Part shown: positions 17,501 through 26,484 of the stretch, in pieces
How positions within the stretch are numbered: position 1 is the stretch's first letter
Layout of the letters: the number at the start of each line of letters is the position of its first letter
Origin: Mannheimia bovis
GTDB taxonomy: Bacteria > Pseudomonadota > Gammaproteobacteria > Enterobacterales > Pasteurellaceae
DNA: 64,000 nt
Reading direction: 5' to 3'
NCBI RefSeq assembly: GCF_014541205.1
Contig: NZ_CP061280.1
Location: 2,000,798-2,064,797 of the forward strand
Program-made: the position numbers and the translations under genes
The notes under the pieces: generated by a model
Databases searched by the model: none
The model's input: only the letters and a program-made list of their open reading frames with translations
Told to the model about the DNA's origin: nothing

Positions 17501-18859
17501 CTATAGAGAATTAAAGAAAATCACTAAAATAATTACAGGGATCACAAAACGAACATAATTAAACCAAATATTAGTCAATGTTTTACCCGCTCCTAGCTCT
17601 TCCTTTGCTTCATCTTTTAATACAAAGCCGACAAAAATGGCACTGCCTAAGGCGGTTAAAATAAAGAGAATATTGCCACTGATGTAATCGAAAGCATCAA
17701 AAATACTTTTGCCCATAATTTGTACATCTTTTAGTATATTATCACTTAACGCAGAAGGAATATTACCTAATACAAAAATGGTTGCTAAGGTAATAAATAT
17801 TGCCTTTTGGCGGCTCATCTTTGTCTTCTCTTGTAATGAAGTAATAATCACTTCATAAATGGTTAATGAAGTAGTTAAAGCCGCAACAACCAACAAAGCA
17901 AAGAAAATAATCGCAAAAATCGTACCGCCCCACATATTTGAGAACACAATCGGCAAACTCTGGAAGACTAATGTCGGACCGGAGTTTGGTGCAACACCAA
18001 AGCTGAATAATGATGGAAAGATCATAAAACCGGCAAGAACCGCAATAATCGTATTCATCACACCCGTAATAGTCGCCGTTTTAACGAGGTTTTCATTTTT
18101 ATCTAAATAGCTTGAAAGCGTAATCAACACACCAAATCCTAAGCTTAATGCAAAGAACACCTGCCCTAGCACAAATACAAAAAGTTTTGGCGTGATTTTA
18201 GAGAAATCAGGCATCAAATAAAATTTAATTCCTTCCACCGCTCCCGGTAAAGTTACATTGCGGATGACCATTACCAGTAAAAACACGAATAGAATAGGCA
18301 TCAAGTATTTAACCGAACGCTCAATACCATCAACAACGCCCTTCACTAAAATAAAATAGTTTACCAGTACAAAAATAGCAGTATAAGTAATAATGGTTCC
18401 CGGACTATTAAAAATACTTTGTTGGAAGAATTGATAAGTAGTTTCTACCGTAACAGGCGTTGAGAGGTCAAGGTTGCCCATAATTAGGCTACCAATATAA
18501 TTGAGTACCCAACCACCGAGTACCATATAATATGCCAGAATACCGAATGCACCGAGTAACCCCATATAACCTAGTATTTTCCAAGCAGAGGAGATTTTTT
18601 TACCATTTGCCGAACCGCCAAAAGCATCAACGGCATTCACTCGCATTCTTCTGCCAATCACATTTTCAACTAAAATCATTGGAATGCCGATCACAATCAT
18701 TGCAATACAAAATAGGAATACATAAGCACCACCACCATTTTCCCCAACTAAATATGGGAAACGCCACGTTGCTCCGAACCCTACGGTTGCTCCTGCAACC
18801 GTCATAATATATGCCAATCTGCTAGACCACGATTGACGCTCTGCATTTTGATTTGCCAT
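17501..18859 (-). CDS. Neurotransmitter:sodium symporter (NSS/SNF) family transporter
   Basis: The 452-residue protein is a LeuT-type Na+-coupled transporter, probably for amino acids. The first helix carries the family motif VGFGATWRFPYLVGENGGGAYVF with the unwound Na+/substrate site, and about eleven to twelve hydrophobic helices follow. The ATG at 18859 (MANQNAERQSWSSR) is preferred because GGAG lies seven bases upstream; the frame extends six codons further. It is monocistronic. The exact substrate cannot be read from sequence. Confidence 0.88.
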   Translation of the reverse strand: MANQNAERQSWSSRLAYIMTVAGATVGFGATWRFPYLVGENGGGAYVFLFCIAMIVIGIPMILVENVIGRRMRVNAVDAFGGSANGKKISSAWKILGYMGLLGAFGILAYYMVLGGWVLNYIGSLIMGNLDLSTPVTVETTYQFFQQSIFNSPGTIITYTAIFVLVNYFILVKGVVDGIERSVKYLMPILFVFLLVMVIRNVTLPGAVEGIKFYLMPDFSKITPKLFVFVLGQVFFALSLGFGVLITLSSYLDKNENLVKTATITGVMNTIIAVLAGFMIFPSLFSFGVAPNSGPTLVFQSLPIVFSNMWGGTIFAIIFFALLVVAALTTSLTIYEVIITSLQEKTKMSRQKAIFITLATIFVLGNIPSALSDNILKDVQIMGKSIFDAFDYISGNILFILTALGSAIFVGFVLKDEAKEELGAGKTLTNIWFNYVRFVIPVIILVIFFNSL

Positions 18860-18943
18860 TTGATACTCCATAGGCATAAAAATAAAAAATAACGCTTAAA
18901 TATGAATACAAGCGGTGAAATTTTTAGAAAAATTTGCAAATGA

Positions 18944-19771
18944 TTAGGAAAATAACGCAAATAGTTCGCCGACTTTAATTCGGGAATCCGCCTTCTGCCC
19001 AATTGAACGCAGAACTTGCACTGATGTGATTTGAGCGGACTGATAAATCAGCCGAGTAAAATCAGTGTCGTGATTTGAAATTAATACAGGAATGCCCTGC
19101 TCTTTCATCTCTAGGGCAAGATTTGCCAAGCGAGCTTGCTGTAACAAACTAAATCCCCCTCCTGCGTATTGAGTAAAGTTAGTCTCTTGCAATAAAGGGG
19201 CATAAGGCGGATCGCAATAGATAACACAATCTATCGCACTATTTTTTACCAGCTCAAACACCTGTTCAAAATCCGCACAAATAAAAGTCGCTTTTTGAGC
19301 TTTTTCTGCAAAAAACCGCAACTCATTTTCAGGGAAATAATGGGTTTTATAACGCCCAAACGGCACATTATAACCTTTTTTTTGGTTATAACGACATAAC
19401 CCGTTATAACCAAAACGATTTAAATAGAGAAAAATAACCGAACGGCGAAAAATATCTTTTGAACGATTAAATTCCGCACGGCGTGCTTTATAAAAGGTTT
19501 CAGTATTCGCTTTTGGGTGTAGAAAAAGCAATTTTGTTTGAGCGATATAATGCTCAACATCTGCTTTTACCGTATTGAAAAGATTAATTAAATCAGGGTT
19601 AATATCGGCAAGGATATAGTGTTCAAAGTCAGTATTCAGAAACACCGAACCCGCACCGACAAAAGGCTCAACTAGACAAGCCTTTTTCGGCAAATGGGTT
19701 TGAATATCTGAAATAAGGCGATATTTACCGCCCGCCCATTTTAAAAAGGCTCGGTGTTTAGAATGACTCAT
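18944..19771 (-). CDS. dam: DNA adenine methylase (GATC)
   Basis: Dam methylates adenine in GATC, directing mismatch repair and affecting replication timing and gene expression. The 275-residue protein has the N-terminal FLKWAGGKYRL motif, the FVGAGSVFLN SAM-site segment and catalytic DPPY near residue 195, matching the alpha-type Dam family. It follows aroB by 8 bases, in an aroK-aroB-dam operon, as in other gamma-proteobacteria but without damX between. The C-terminal part (IGQKADSRIKVGELFALF) also fits Dam. Confidence 0.94.
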   Translation of the reverse strand: MSHSKHRAFLKWAGGKYRLISDIQTHLPKKACLVEPFVGAGSVFLNTDFEHYILADINPDLINLFNTVKADVEHYIAQTKLLFLHPKANTETFYKARRAEFNRSKDIFRRSVIFLYLNRFGYNGLCRYNQKKGYNVPFGRYKTHYFPENELRFFAEKAQKATFICADFEQVFELVKNSAIDCVIYCDPPYAPLLQETNFTQYAGGGFSLLQQARLANLALEMKEQGIPVLISNHDTDFTRLIYQSAQITSVQVLRSIGQKADSRIKVGELFALFS

Positions 19772-19779
19772 TTAAATTT

Positions 19780-20868
19780 TTAACGCTGGGTAAAACGTTC
19801 TATAGATGCCAGCACTTGTTCTTCGGTTGCTCTTGCTGAGACATAAGCTTGACCAAGAGATTTCAGTAAAATCAAACGTAATTGCCCACCTAATACTTTT
19901 TTATCTCGCCACATATACGGCAAGTACTCCAAAGGCTCCATACCATCCGGCGAAATAGTAGGTAGATTTGCTCTCGCCAGTAATTTTTCTAAACGAGCTA
20001 CATCTTCCACATTCAAATCACCTAAAATGTGCGACAAAGCAGCCGCTTCAAGCATACCAACCGCAACAGCTTCACCGTGTAGCCATACGCCATAGCCCAT
20101 ACGAGCTTCAATTGCGTGTCCAAAAGTATGCCCCAAATTAAGCAACGCACGATCGCCTTTTTCCGTTTCATCACGGGCAACAACATCTGCTTTTAATTGG
20201 CAACAACGTTGAATGCAATATTCCAGCTCATCTTGTTTGAGAGAAACTAAATCATCAATATGCTTTTCAAGCCATTCAAAAAAAGCAATATCAAAAATCG
20301 CTCCATATTTGATTACTTCCGCTAAGCCAGCACTCACTTCTCTTTTTGGTAAAGTCGCAAGCGTGTTGGTATCCACAATAACAGAAATAGGCTGATAAAA
20401 AGCCCCAATCATATTTTTGCCAAGCGGGTGATTAACTGCGGTTTTACCACCAACGGAAGAATCCACCTGTGCCAATAACGTGGTTGGAATTTGGATAAAA
20501 CGAATACCGCGTTGGTAAGAAGCAGCGGCATAACCTGCCACATCGCCAATTACACCGCCACCTAAAGCAATTAAGGTGCTATCACGATTATGATTTTTTT
20601 CTAATAACGCAGTAAAAATCAAATTTAACGAATCCAGATTTTTATGCTCTTCGCCATCAGGAATTAGCACTAAATCTACTTGGCAACCTAATTCAGTCAA
20701 AGTACGGGTAACAGTTTCGAGATAATGAAAGGCAACGGTTGGATTAGATACAATCATCACTTTATCGGCTGCTTTTAACGGCGAATAGCTTGCAGCCTGA
20801 GCAAGTATTCCCTCTCCAATAATAATCGGATAGCGGCGTTCTTTTAATTCCACATTAACCTGTAACAT
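19780..20868 (-). CDS. aroB: 3-dehydroquinate synthase
   Basis: AroB converts DAHP to 3-dehydroquinate, the second step of the shikimate pathway, using NAD+ and a divalent metal. The 362-residue protein shows [38 protein letters not shown] and the metal-ligand region [14 protein letters not shown], plus [10 protein letters not shown]. It sits 29 bases after aroK and directly before dam. AGGAG precedes the ATG. Confidence 0.97.
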   Translation of the reverse strand: MLQVNVELKERRYPIIIGEGILAQAASYSPLKAADKVMIVSNPTVAFHYLETVTRTLTELGCQVDLVLIPDGEEHKNLDSLNLIFTALLEKNHNRDSTLIALGGGVIGDVAGYAAASYQRGIRFIQIPTTLLAQVDSSVGGKTAVNHPLGKNMIGAFYQPISVIVDTNTLATLPKREVSAGLAEVIKYGAIFDIAFFEWLEKHIDDLVSLKQDELEYCIQRCCQLKADVVARDETEKGDRALLNLGHTFGHAIEARMGYGVWLHGEAVAVGMLEAAALSHILGDLNVEDVARLEKLLARANLPTISPDGMEPLEYLPYMWRDKKVLGGQLRLILLKSLGQAYVSARATEEQVLASIERFTQR

Positions 20869-20897
20869 ATCTCGCTCCTTAGCTTAATTTAGGTTTC

Positions 20898-21422
20898 CTA
20901 TGCGACTAAATTATCCATCATATCAATGATTTGATTTGCAACCACTTTCGCACTTTGTTCATCAGTATGGATAGTGATATCCGCAATTTCTTCATAAAGC
21001 GGATTGCGGATTTTCGCTAATTCTTCTAATGTTTTACGTGGATCTTCTGTTTGTAACAGAGGACGTTTTTTATCCCGTTGCGTACGTTCAAATTGCTTAT
21101 CCACCGTTGTTTCTAGGTAGATCACGATGCCACGAGCTGATAATACATTGCGGTTATCTTTCGACAAAATAGAGCCACCGCCCGTTGAAAGCACAATACC
21201 GTGATTTTGCGTTAATTCGTTCAGGATACGCTCTTCACGCTTGCGAAAACCCGCTTCACCTTCAACATCAAAGATCCAATCAATATCTGCACCGGCTCTT
21301 TCTTCAATCACGCTGTCGGAATCCAAAAATTCCATTCCTAATGTTTGAGCAAGTTGGCGACCAATTGTGCTCTTTCCAGCCCCCATCGGTCCAATTAGAA
21401 AAATATTACGTTTTTCAGCCAT
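20898..21422 (-). CDS. aroK: Shikimate kinase
   Basis: AroK phosphorylates shikimate at the 3-hydroxyl using ATP. The 174-residue protein has the P-loop [14 protein letters not shown] (about 11-24), the shikimate-binding DSD motif ([13 protein letters not shown]), LSTGGG and the lid segment RDKKRPLL. It is the first gene of aroK-aroB-dam. Length and motifs favour aroK over aroL. Confidence 0.96.
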   Translation of the reverse strand: MAEKRNIFLIGPMGAGKSTIGRQLAQTLGMEFLDSDSVIEERAGADIDWIFDVEGEAGFRKREERILNELTQNHGIVLSTGGGSILSKDNRNVLSARGIVIYLETTVDKQFERTQRDKKRPLLQTEDPRKTLEELAKIRNPLYEEIADITIHTDEQSAKVVANQIIDMMDNLVA

Positions 21423-21483
21423 TATTTCTTCTTCTATTATTAAAATTTATAAACATCTGATTTGTGAAATTAAAAGAAAAAAC

Positions 21484-21506
21484 GACCGCTTGTTATACAA
21501 GCGGTC
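21484..21506 (-). terminator. Uptake-signal dyad terminator after mrcA
   Basis: GACCGCTTGT (21484-21493) and ACAAGCGGTC (21497-21506) pair perfectly over a 3-base loop, and on the minus strand TTTTTTCTTTT follows. It lies between the mrcA stop and the aroK start and should end mrcA transcripts. The rest of 21423-21652 shows no further structure beyond the aroK promoter region. Confidence 0.82.
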
Positions 21507-21652
21507 TGATTTCTTATAAAAATTGCAATAAAATCGGTTTATTGACTAAAAGTATATAAATAACTCACAAATCGCCCAAAATAAAATTGGTCGCTATTAT
21601 CGCAAGAAATGCCCCTATTTTTCAACTTTTAAGATTATATTCATTGCAATTT

Positions 21653-24202
21653 TTAGAATAACTCTCCACTTTGCAATACACCCGGTGGTGGAAGCCCCAA
21701 TCGGGCAGGAGCTTGATTTGGAGATTGTTCCGTATAACCTCTCTCTATAATATAACGTTTTGTTGGTTCTGTTCCTTTAATGAAGAACTCTTTACGCCCA
21801 TCGCCTAAGAAACCACTATTTGGATCGATTTTCACTTCAACGATATTTTTTGGCACAACCTGTTTTTCAACTTTTTTGTCTGATAAGGCAACTTTCATAT
21901 AGTTTATCCAAGCAGGTAAAGCCGTATTTGAACCAGTTGCACCTTTGCCCAATACTTTTTTATTATCATCAAAGGCAACATAAACAACGGTTGCAATATC
22001 TGCACCAAAGCCCGCATACCAAGTTGCTTTAGAATTATTCGTTGTACCTGTTTTACCGCCTACATCAGTACGTTTAATCGTATTTAGCATTCGATAACTT
22101 GTTCCTCGCCAGCCATATTCAGCCTCACCGGTCACTGCTGTCGCTAAAGCACTCCGCATTAAAAAAGCTAATTCATTACTAATTACGTGCGGTGCATAAC
22201 GTAAGCCTTTAACGTGATGCGAAGACTCCGCCATTAAACTTGGAGAATCTGTTTCTGCAGGAGTAGTATTTAGATCCAATTCTGCATCATCAATATCTTC
22301 AACAACCTCTTCGTCATTGTTCGAGGTATTAGTTGGTATAGCACTAACCTGTGTTTCATCATGAATTTTCACCGAATCAAAATATTGTGGCTCAGGATAA
22401 ATCACTGGATTATCGCAAACTGAACAAGCTATCACAGGGTTTGCTTGGTAAAGTTCGTAACCTTGTGAATCAATAATGCGGTCAATAATATACGGCTCAA
22501 TTAAGTAACCGCCATTATTAAACACAGCATAAGCACGAGCCATTTCTAGTGGCGTAAATGAAGCAGCACCTAAGGCTAAGGCTTCTGTTGCCACATACTG
22601 ATTACGGTTAAATCCGAAGCGTTGTAAATAATCGGCAGTATAATCAATACCTGCCATTTGTAGCACACGAATTGCTACCATATTTCTGGATTTACCTAAC
22701 GCTACCCTTACTCGTGTTGGACCACCATAAACACCATCGGCATTTTTTGGTCTCCACTCTTTTTGCCCCGGCTTTTTAATCACAATTTGATCATCACTAA
22801 TTGTAGTTGAAAGGCTTAGCCCTTTATTCATTGCCGCTGCATAAATAAATGGCTTAATGGCAGAACCAACTTGAACAACTGATTGTGTAGCACGGTTAAA
22901 GCGGCTATGTTCAAAGCTAAAACCTCCAACAATCGCTTCAATCGCACCATTTTCACTATTAATAGAAACCAATCCTGAATTTACTTCAGGAATTTGCCCT
23001 AAAACCCACTCTTTATTTTTGTTTTGTCTTATCCAAATTTGTTCGCCAACTTTTAAGCCTTTAGGAGCAAAAGAAGCATTAGCTCTCTTTAAAGTAGAAG
23101 AATCACCATTAGCTAGCAAGATAGTATATTTAGATTTATCTGCTTGCATTACGACTGCAGGCGTAAAAGGCTCTGATTTTGGTAATTTACTTAGGTGATC
23201 AATAATTTTCTCATTATCCCAAACGTCATTCCCCGTCCATAATTTTTCAGCTCCACGCCATCCTCGTCTGCGATCATAATCAATCAAATTTTCACGCAAT
23301 GCATCTTGTGCGGCTTTTTGGTCTGCTGAAAGCACGGTTGCATAGACTTTTAAACCTTTGTTATAAGCAATGTTTTCACCATAACGTTTTACAATTTCTT
23401 GGCGAACCATTTCTGTAACATAATCAGCACGAAACTCTAATGCTGCACCATAGTAATTTGCTACAATTGGCTCAGCTTTCGCTTTTTCGTACTGTTCTTG
23501 AGTAATATCTTTAGTTTCAAGCATTCTACCCAAAACTACATTACGGCGATCTTCTGCTCGTTTTACCGAATAAAGTGGGTTCATCGTTGATGGTGCTTTT
23601 GGAAGCCCTGCAATAATCGCAATTTCCGAAAGTGTGAGATCTTTTAACGCTTTATTAAAATAGGTTTTAGCCGCTGCTGCTACACCGTGCGAGCGATACC
23701 CCAAATAAATTTTGTTTAAATAAAGCTCTAAAATTTCATTTTTCGTCAGAACTTGTTCAATTTCTAACGCTAAGATAGCTTCTTTTGCTTTACGCTCAAT
23801 ACTACGCTCAGGCGTTAAGAAAAAGTTTTTGGCTAGCTGTTGAGTAATGGTACTTGCCCCTTGTGTATCGCCCTGACTGGTACGCCACAATGCACGCATA
23901 ATCCCTTTAGGGTCAATCCCTTTATGTTCATAGAAACGAGCATCTTCTGTTGCTAAAATTGCTTTTATCAACATTGGAGGAACATCCTCAAGTTTAACCG
24001 GAATACGGCGTTCTTCGCCCACTTCACCAATTAATTTACCGTCTAAAGTAAAAATCTGCATTGGTTGTTGTAACTCAACATTTTTAAGTGTTGCAACATC
24101 AGGTAAGTCAGACTTGATATGCATATAAAGTAAACCACCGATTACCCCACCTAAAATTAACAGTGAAAGTAAAGCACTAAATATTATTTTTGCGATCCGC
24201 AT
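21653..24202 (-). CDS. mrcA: Penicillin-binding protein 1A
   Basis: This bifunctional class A PBP polymerises and cross-links peptidoglycan in the periplasm. The 849-residue protein has an N-terminal membrane anchor (about 7-28), a glycosyltransferase domain with the catalytic Glu in ATEDARFYEHKGIDP and TITQQLAKNF, and a transpeptidase domain with the SAIK nucleophile motif in VGSAIKPFIY, KSRN as the SxN motif and GGKTGTT. It diverges from the com operon, as H. influenzae ponA does. Its start codon overlaps a probable CRP-S site serving comA. Confidence 0.96.
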   Translation of the reverse strand: MRIAKIIFSALLSLLILGGVIGGLLYMHIKSDLPDVATLKNVELQQPMQIFTLDGKLIGEVGEERRIPVKLEDVPPMLIKAILATEDARFYEHKGIDPKGIMRALWRTSQGDTQGASTITQQLAKNFFLTPERSIERKAKEAILALEIEQVLTKNEILELYLNKIYLGYRSHGVAAAAKTYFNKALKDLTLSEIAIIAGLPKAPSTMNPLYSVKRAEDRRNVVLGRMLETKDITQEQYEKAKAEPIVANYYGAALEFRADYVTEMVRQEIVKRYGENIAYNKGLKVYATVLSADQKAAQDALRENLIDYDRRRGWRGAEKLWTGNDVWDNEKIIDHLSKLPKSEPFTPAVVMQADKSKYTILLANGDSSTLKRANASFAPKGLKVGEQIWIRQNKNKEWVLGQIPEVNSGLVSINSENGAIEAIVGGFSFEHSRFNRATQSVVQVGSAIKPFIYAAAMNKGLSLSTTISDDQIVIKKPGQKEWRPKNADGVYGGPTRVRVALGKSRNMVAIRVLQMAGIDYTADYLQRFGFNRNQYVATEALALGAASFTPLEMARAYAVFNNGGYLIEPYIIDRIIDSQGYELYQANPVIACSVCDNPVIYPEPQYFDSVKIHDETQVSAIPTNTSNNDEEVVEDIDDAELDLNTTPAETDSPSLMAESSHHVKGLRYAPHVISNELAFLMRSALATAVTGEAEYGWRGTSYRMLNTIKRTDVGGKTGTTNNSKATWYAGFGADIATVVYVAFDDNKKVLGKGATGSNTALPAWINYMKVALSDKKVEKQVVPKNIVEVKIDPNSGFLGDGRKEFFIKGTEPTKRYIIERGYTEQSPNQAPARLGLPPPGVLQSGELF

Positions 24203-24209
24203 CGAAAAA
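24188..24209 (+). promoter_or_regulatory. CRP-S (Sxy-dependent) competence site for comA
   Basis: The 22-base site has core TGCGATCCGCATCGAA and matches 18 of 22 positions of the Pasteurellaceae CRP-S consensus (TGCGA-N6-TCGCA with T-rich and A-rich flanks). It is centred at 24198.5, with AATATA/TATAAA at about 24231-24238 as a -10, close to the -41.5 class II geometry. The site covers the divergent mrcA start codon. The match is seen directly; dependence on Sxy and CRP is inferred from H. influenzae. Confidence 0.8.
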
Positions 24210-24327
24210 ATCTCTTTTGGTTAATGACGAAATATAAATTTAAAGCCAATATTAAGTTGCTAAGTATAAGCGAAAACGCCCATTTAACCTAACTAAATTG
24301 CTATAAATTTTACTTATTGAACTCATT

Positions 24328-25029
24328 ATGAAACTACTTAAACCACCAGTGAAAAAGCCTGTCTCGCCCACAGTTTTAGGCTTAAGCGAAAATGAAGAAT
24401 ATTATTGCTTAGTCAAAAATCAAGCTGAAAAATTCAGTACTTTTTGGCAGCAAAAGAGTGAAGGATTAGAGATGGCTATTCAAAAAATCATCGCAACAGA
24501 AACGGTAAACGAACCTTTTACCCTCGTTCGCACCATTCCTTACCAATATATCTGGCGAAAAACTATTTTTATCTCTAAAAAACTTGATGAAATCCAATTA
24601 CATAGGCAAGTTATCCAAATTTTAAAAAATGAGCAACCACTTGCAATTGAATTACTCAATTTTGAGTATCAGCGATTGCCAAGCAGTAATAACAATCTTG
24701 ATAAAATAACAATTTATGCATTAAATAAAAACTATGCTGAAAGTTTAAACCAATTTAACAATATATTAGATTGCGAACTGCATTGTTATATTCGAGGTAT
24801 TTTTCATTTAAATCCTCAACTTGATAATAACTTTCCCTGTTTTTCTTTTAAGCAAAAAACAGTTCAATTTACAGAAAGCGAACTACTATTTCCTCTGGTT
24901 GAACCTAAGAATTGTATTTATTTATCTGATATTTTAATTACCGATACCGATATGCAATCGGATGAATCAAAGCAACTTTATTGTCTCGCACTTGGAGCAA
25001 GTTTATGGAATGGCAAGGCATTGATTTAA
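24328..25029 (+). CDS. comA: Competence protein ComA (PilM-like)
   Basis: This first gene of the comABCDE operon encodes a 233-residue protein corresponding by position to H. influenzae ComA, a PilM-like cytoplasmic component of the type IV pilus assembly platform used for DNA uptake. No strong motif is visible and sequence is poorly conserved in this family, so the call rests on order, orientation opposite mrcA, and the downstream comB-E. It overlaps comB by about 25 bases. A CRP-S site lies upstream. Confidence 0.8.
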   Translation: MKLLKPPVKKPVSPTVLGLSENEEYYCLVKNQAEKFSTFWQQKSEGLEMAIQKIIATETVNEPFTLVRTIPYQYIWRKTIFISKKLDEIQLHRQVIQILKNEQPLAIELLNFEYQRLPSSNNNLDKITIYALNKNYAESLNQFNNILDCELHCYIRGIFHLNPQLDNNFPCFSFKQKTVQFTESELLFPLVEPKNCIYLSDILITDTDMQSDESKQLYCLALGASLWNGKALI

Positions 25030-25526
25030 GCGGAAATAGAAAAAGTAAATGGGTATTTACTCACTATAAAAGCATCAAAAATATCGCTTATACATTTTTA
25101 TTAATCAGCCTTATCAGCTTATGTTTGCTCTTTTATAGTGTTCAGAAAAAGAATGAAATTGAATCTCTTACACAGCAATTAGAGAAACTACAAGCAGATA
25201 CTGTTGATTTTGAAAACAAAATTTCACACCTTAAAAATAACAATAACATTATTTTACCTTTTGCTGAAAATCAGAAAGTCGAACAGCTATTTACAATAAT
25301 TCAGCATATCCCTTTAAAAAATGGAGGGATCGATGCAATACAGTTATATCAAGAAAAAGATCTTTATTTAAGAATTAGTGGTAATTTAAGCATAGAAGAA
25401 GAGTTTAAAAATCTAGAACAATATTTATATCAACAAGAATTTATTGAAACAAAAACAGAACAAGTAAGTGTTAATCACAAAAATGAAATCTCTTTCATAT
25501 TTACCATAAAGCATAAAGGAAACTAA
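25005..25526 (+). CDS. comB: Competence protein ComB (PilN-like)
   Basis: The 173-residue protein has a single membrane helix at about 28-48, a coiled-coil-like stretch (KNEIESLTQQLEKLQ) and a C-terminal periplasmic domain, the layout of PilN/ComB. The ATG at 25005 has GGAG upstream inside comA; the longer frame from 24981 lies wholly within comA and is unlikely. The stop is one base before the comC start, which shows tight translational coupling. Confidence 0.8.
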   Translation: MEWQGIDLSGNRKSKWVFTHYKSIKNIAYTFLLISLISLCLLFYSVQKKNEIESLTQQLEKLQADTVDFENKISHLKNNNNIILPFAENQKVEQLFTIIQHIPLKNGGIDAIQLYQEKDLYLRISGNLSIEEEFKNLEQYLYQQEFIETKTEQVSVNHKNEISFIFTIKHKGN

Positions 25527-25527
25527 G

Positions 25528-26061
25528 ATGATTTTAATCAAAAATAAATTAGAAAACTTATATTTAAATCCAAACAGCCATATTTTTAAAACCGTAAATA
25601 TCATTAGAGTAAAGCAAAAAACCATACAATTCTCTCTATTTCTTATTCTGATTATTTTACCGATACTTTATATAGGTAAAACTCACTTAGATATTAATCA
25701 GATCCTAGAGAGGATAGGCAATCAACATACAAACCTTACTCATCAGAAAAACTTATACAATAGATTATTTAATAAGATTAAGTCTAAAAACTTCGAAAAT
25801 AATTTAACGGATATTAATACTATAATACAAAAAATATCTCAAAAGTATCAACTGAATATTGATAGTCTAAATTGGAATTTAGAGCAAGGTAAAAGTATTG
25901 AATTAAAAATAACTGCTGATAGCCATTCGTTGTTTAACTTTATGAAAGATATTAACCAAATTGACTATTTAAAATATCACTTGCTTACTCTAACTAAATT
26001 TACTGAAGAAAGAAAGGTAGAACTCATTACTACATTAGTTGTTTTAGCGAATAAGGAATAA
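25528..26061 (+). CDS. comC: Competence protein ComC (PilO-like)
   Basis: The 177-residue protein has one N-terminal membrane helix (about 34-50) followed by a predicted coiled coil and a small periplasmic domain, as expected for PilO-like ComC. Sequence is very Asn/Lys/Ile-rich and AT-rich. Identification depends on its place between comB and comD, spaced by one base on each side. Confidence 0.78.
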   Translation: MILIKNKLENLYLNPNSHIFKTVNIIRVKQKTIQFSLFLILIILPILYIGKTHLDINQILERIGNQHTNLTHQKNLYNRLFNKIKSKNFENNLTDINTIIQKISQKYQLNIDSLNWNLEQGKSIELKITADSHSLFNFMKDINQIDYLKYHLLTLTKFTEERKVELITTLVVLANKE

Positions 26062-26062
26062 T

Positions 26063-26476
26063 ATGCGTAATTATTTTTTCTCTTTTTTACTCATTAGCTG
26101 CAATGTACTGGCTGTTGATCCATTTTTTGGCGAACAACTACAGATAAAAAATGAACAGAATACTGTTGAAGTTCTACCTGAAATTGCAAAAAACTCGGAA
26201 AATTTAACCGCTTGTAAGACTTCCGAACATAAAAACTCCCTCAATTTATCCACTGAATTTGAGAAATTAACACTCATTGGCTTGGTTAAAATCAATGAAA
26301 AATTTACCGCTTTATTCATTGATGAAAAAGAAAAAATTTTTGATTTCAAAGAAAATGAATTAATTAAACAGCAAGAAATTGAAATAAAAAACATTAATTT
26401 AAAATCACTCACTTATATTAATTGGAAACTCACAAAAGATTGTCATTTTCCGTATGAAATCACGATAAAACCATAG
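26063..26476 (+). CDS. comD: Competence protein ComD (PilP-like)
   Basis: The 137-residue protein starts with a signal-like hydrophobic segment (NYFFSFLLISCNVLA) containing a cysteine, consistent with an exported, possibly lipidated, PilP-like protein that links the inner-membrane platform to the secretin. The C-terminal half (LTLIGLVKINEKFTALF) resembles the PilP beta domain. An uptake signal lies in-frame, encoding LTACK near residue 49. Call rests on order and layout. Confidence 0.75.
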   Translation: MRNYFFSFLLISCNVLAVDPFFGEQLQIKNEQNTVEVLPEIAKNSENLTACKTSEHKNSLNLSTEFEKLTLIGLVKINEKFTALFIDEKEKIFDFKENELIKQQEIEIKNINLKSLTYINWKLTKDCHFPYEITIKP

Positions 26477-26484
26477 AGGTTAGT

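Noticed and set aside
18802-19002. Short frame between the NSS symporter and dam
   Set aside because: It overlaps both genes' ends, has no domain and no ribosome site.
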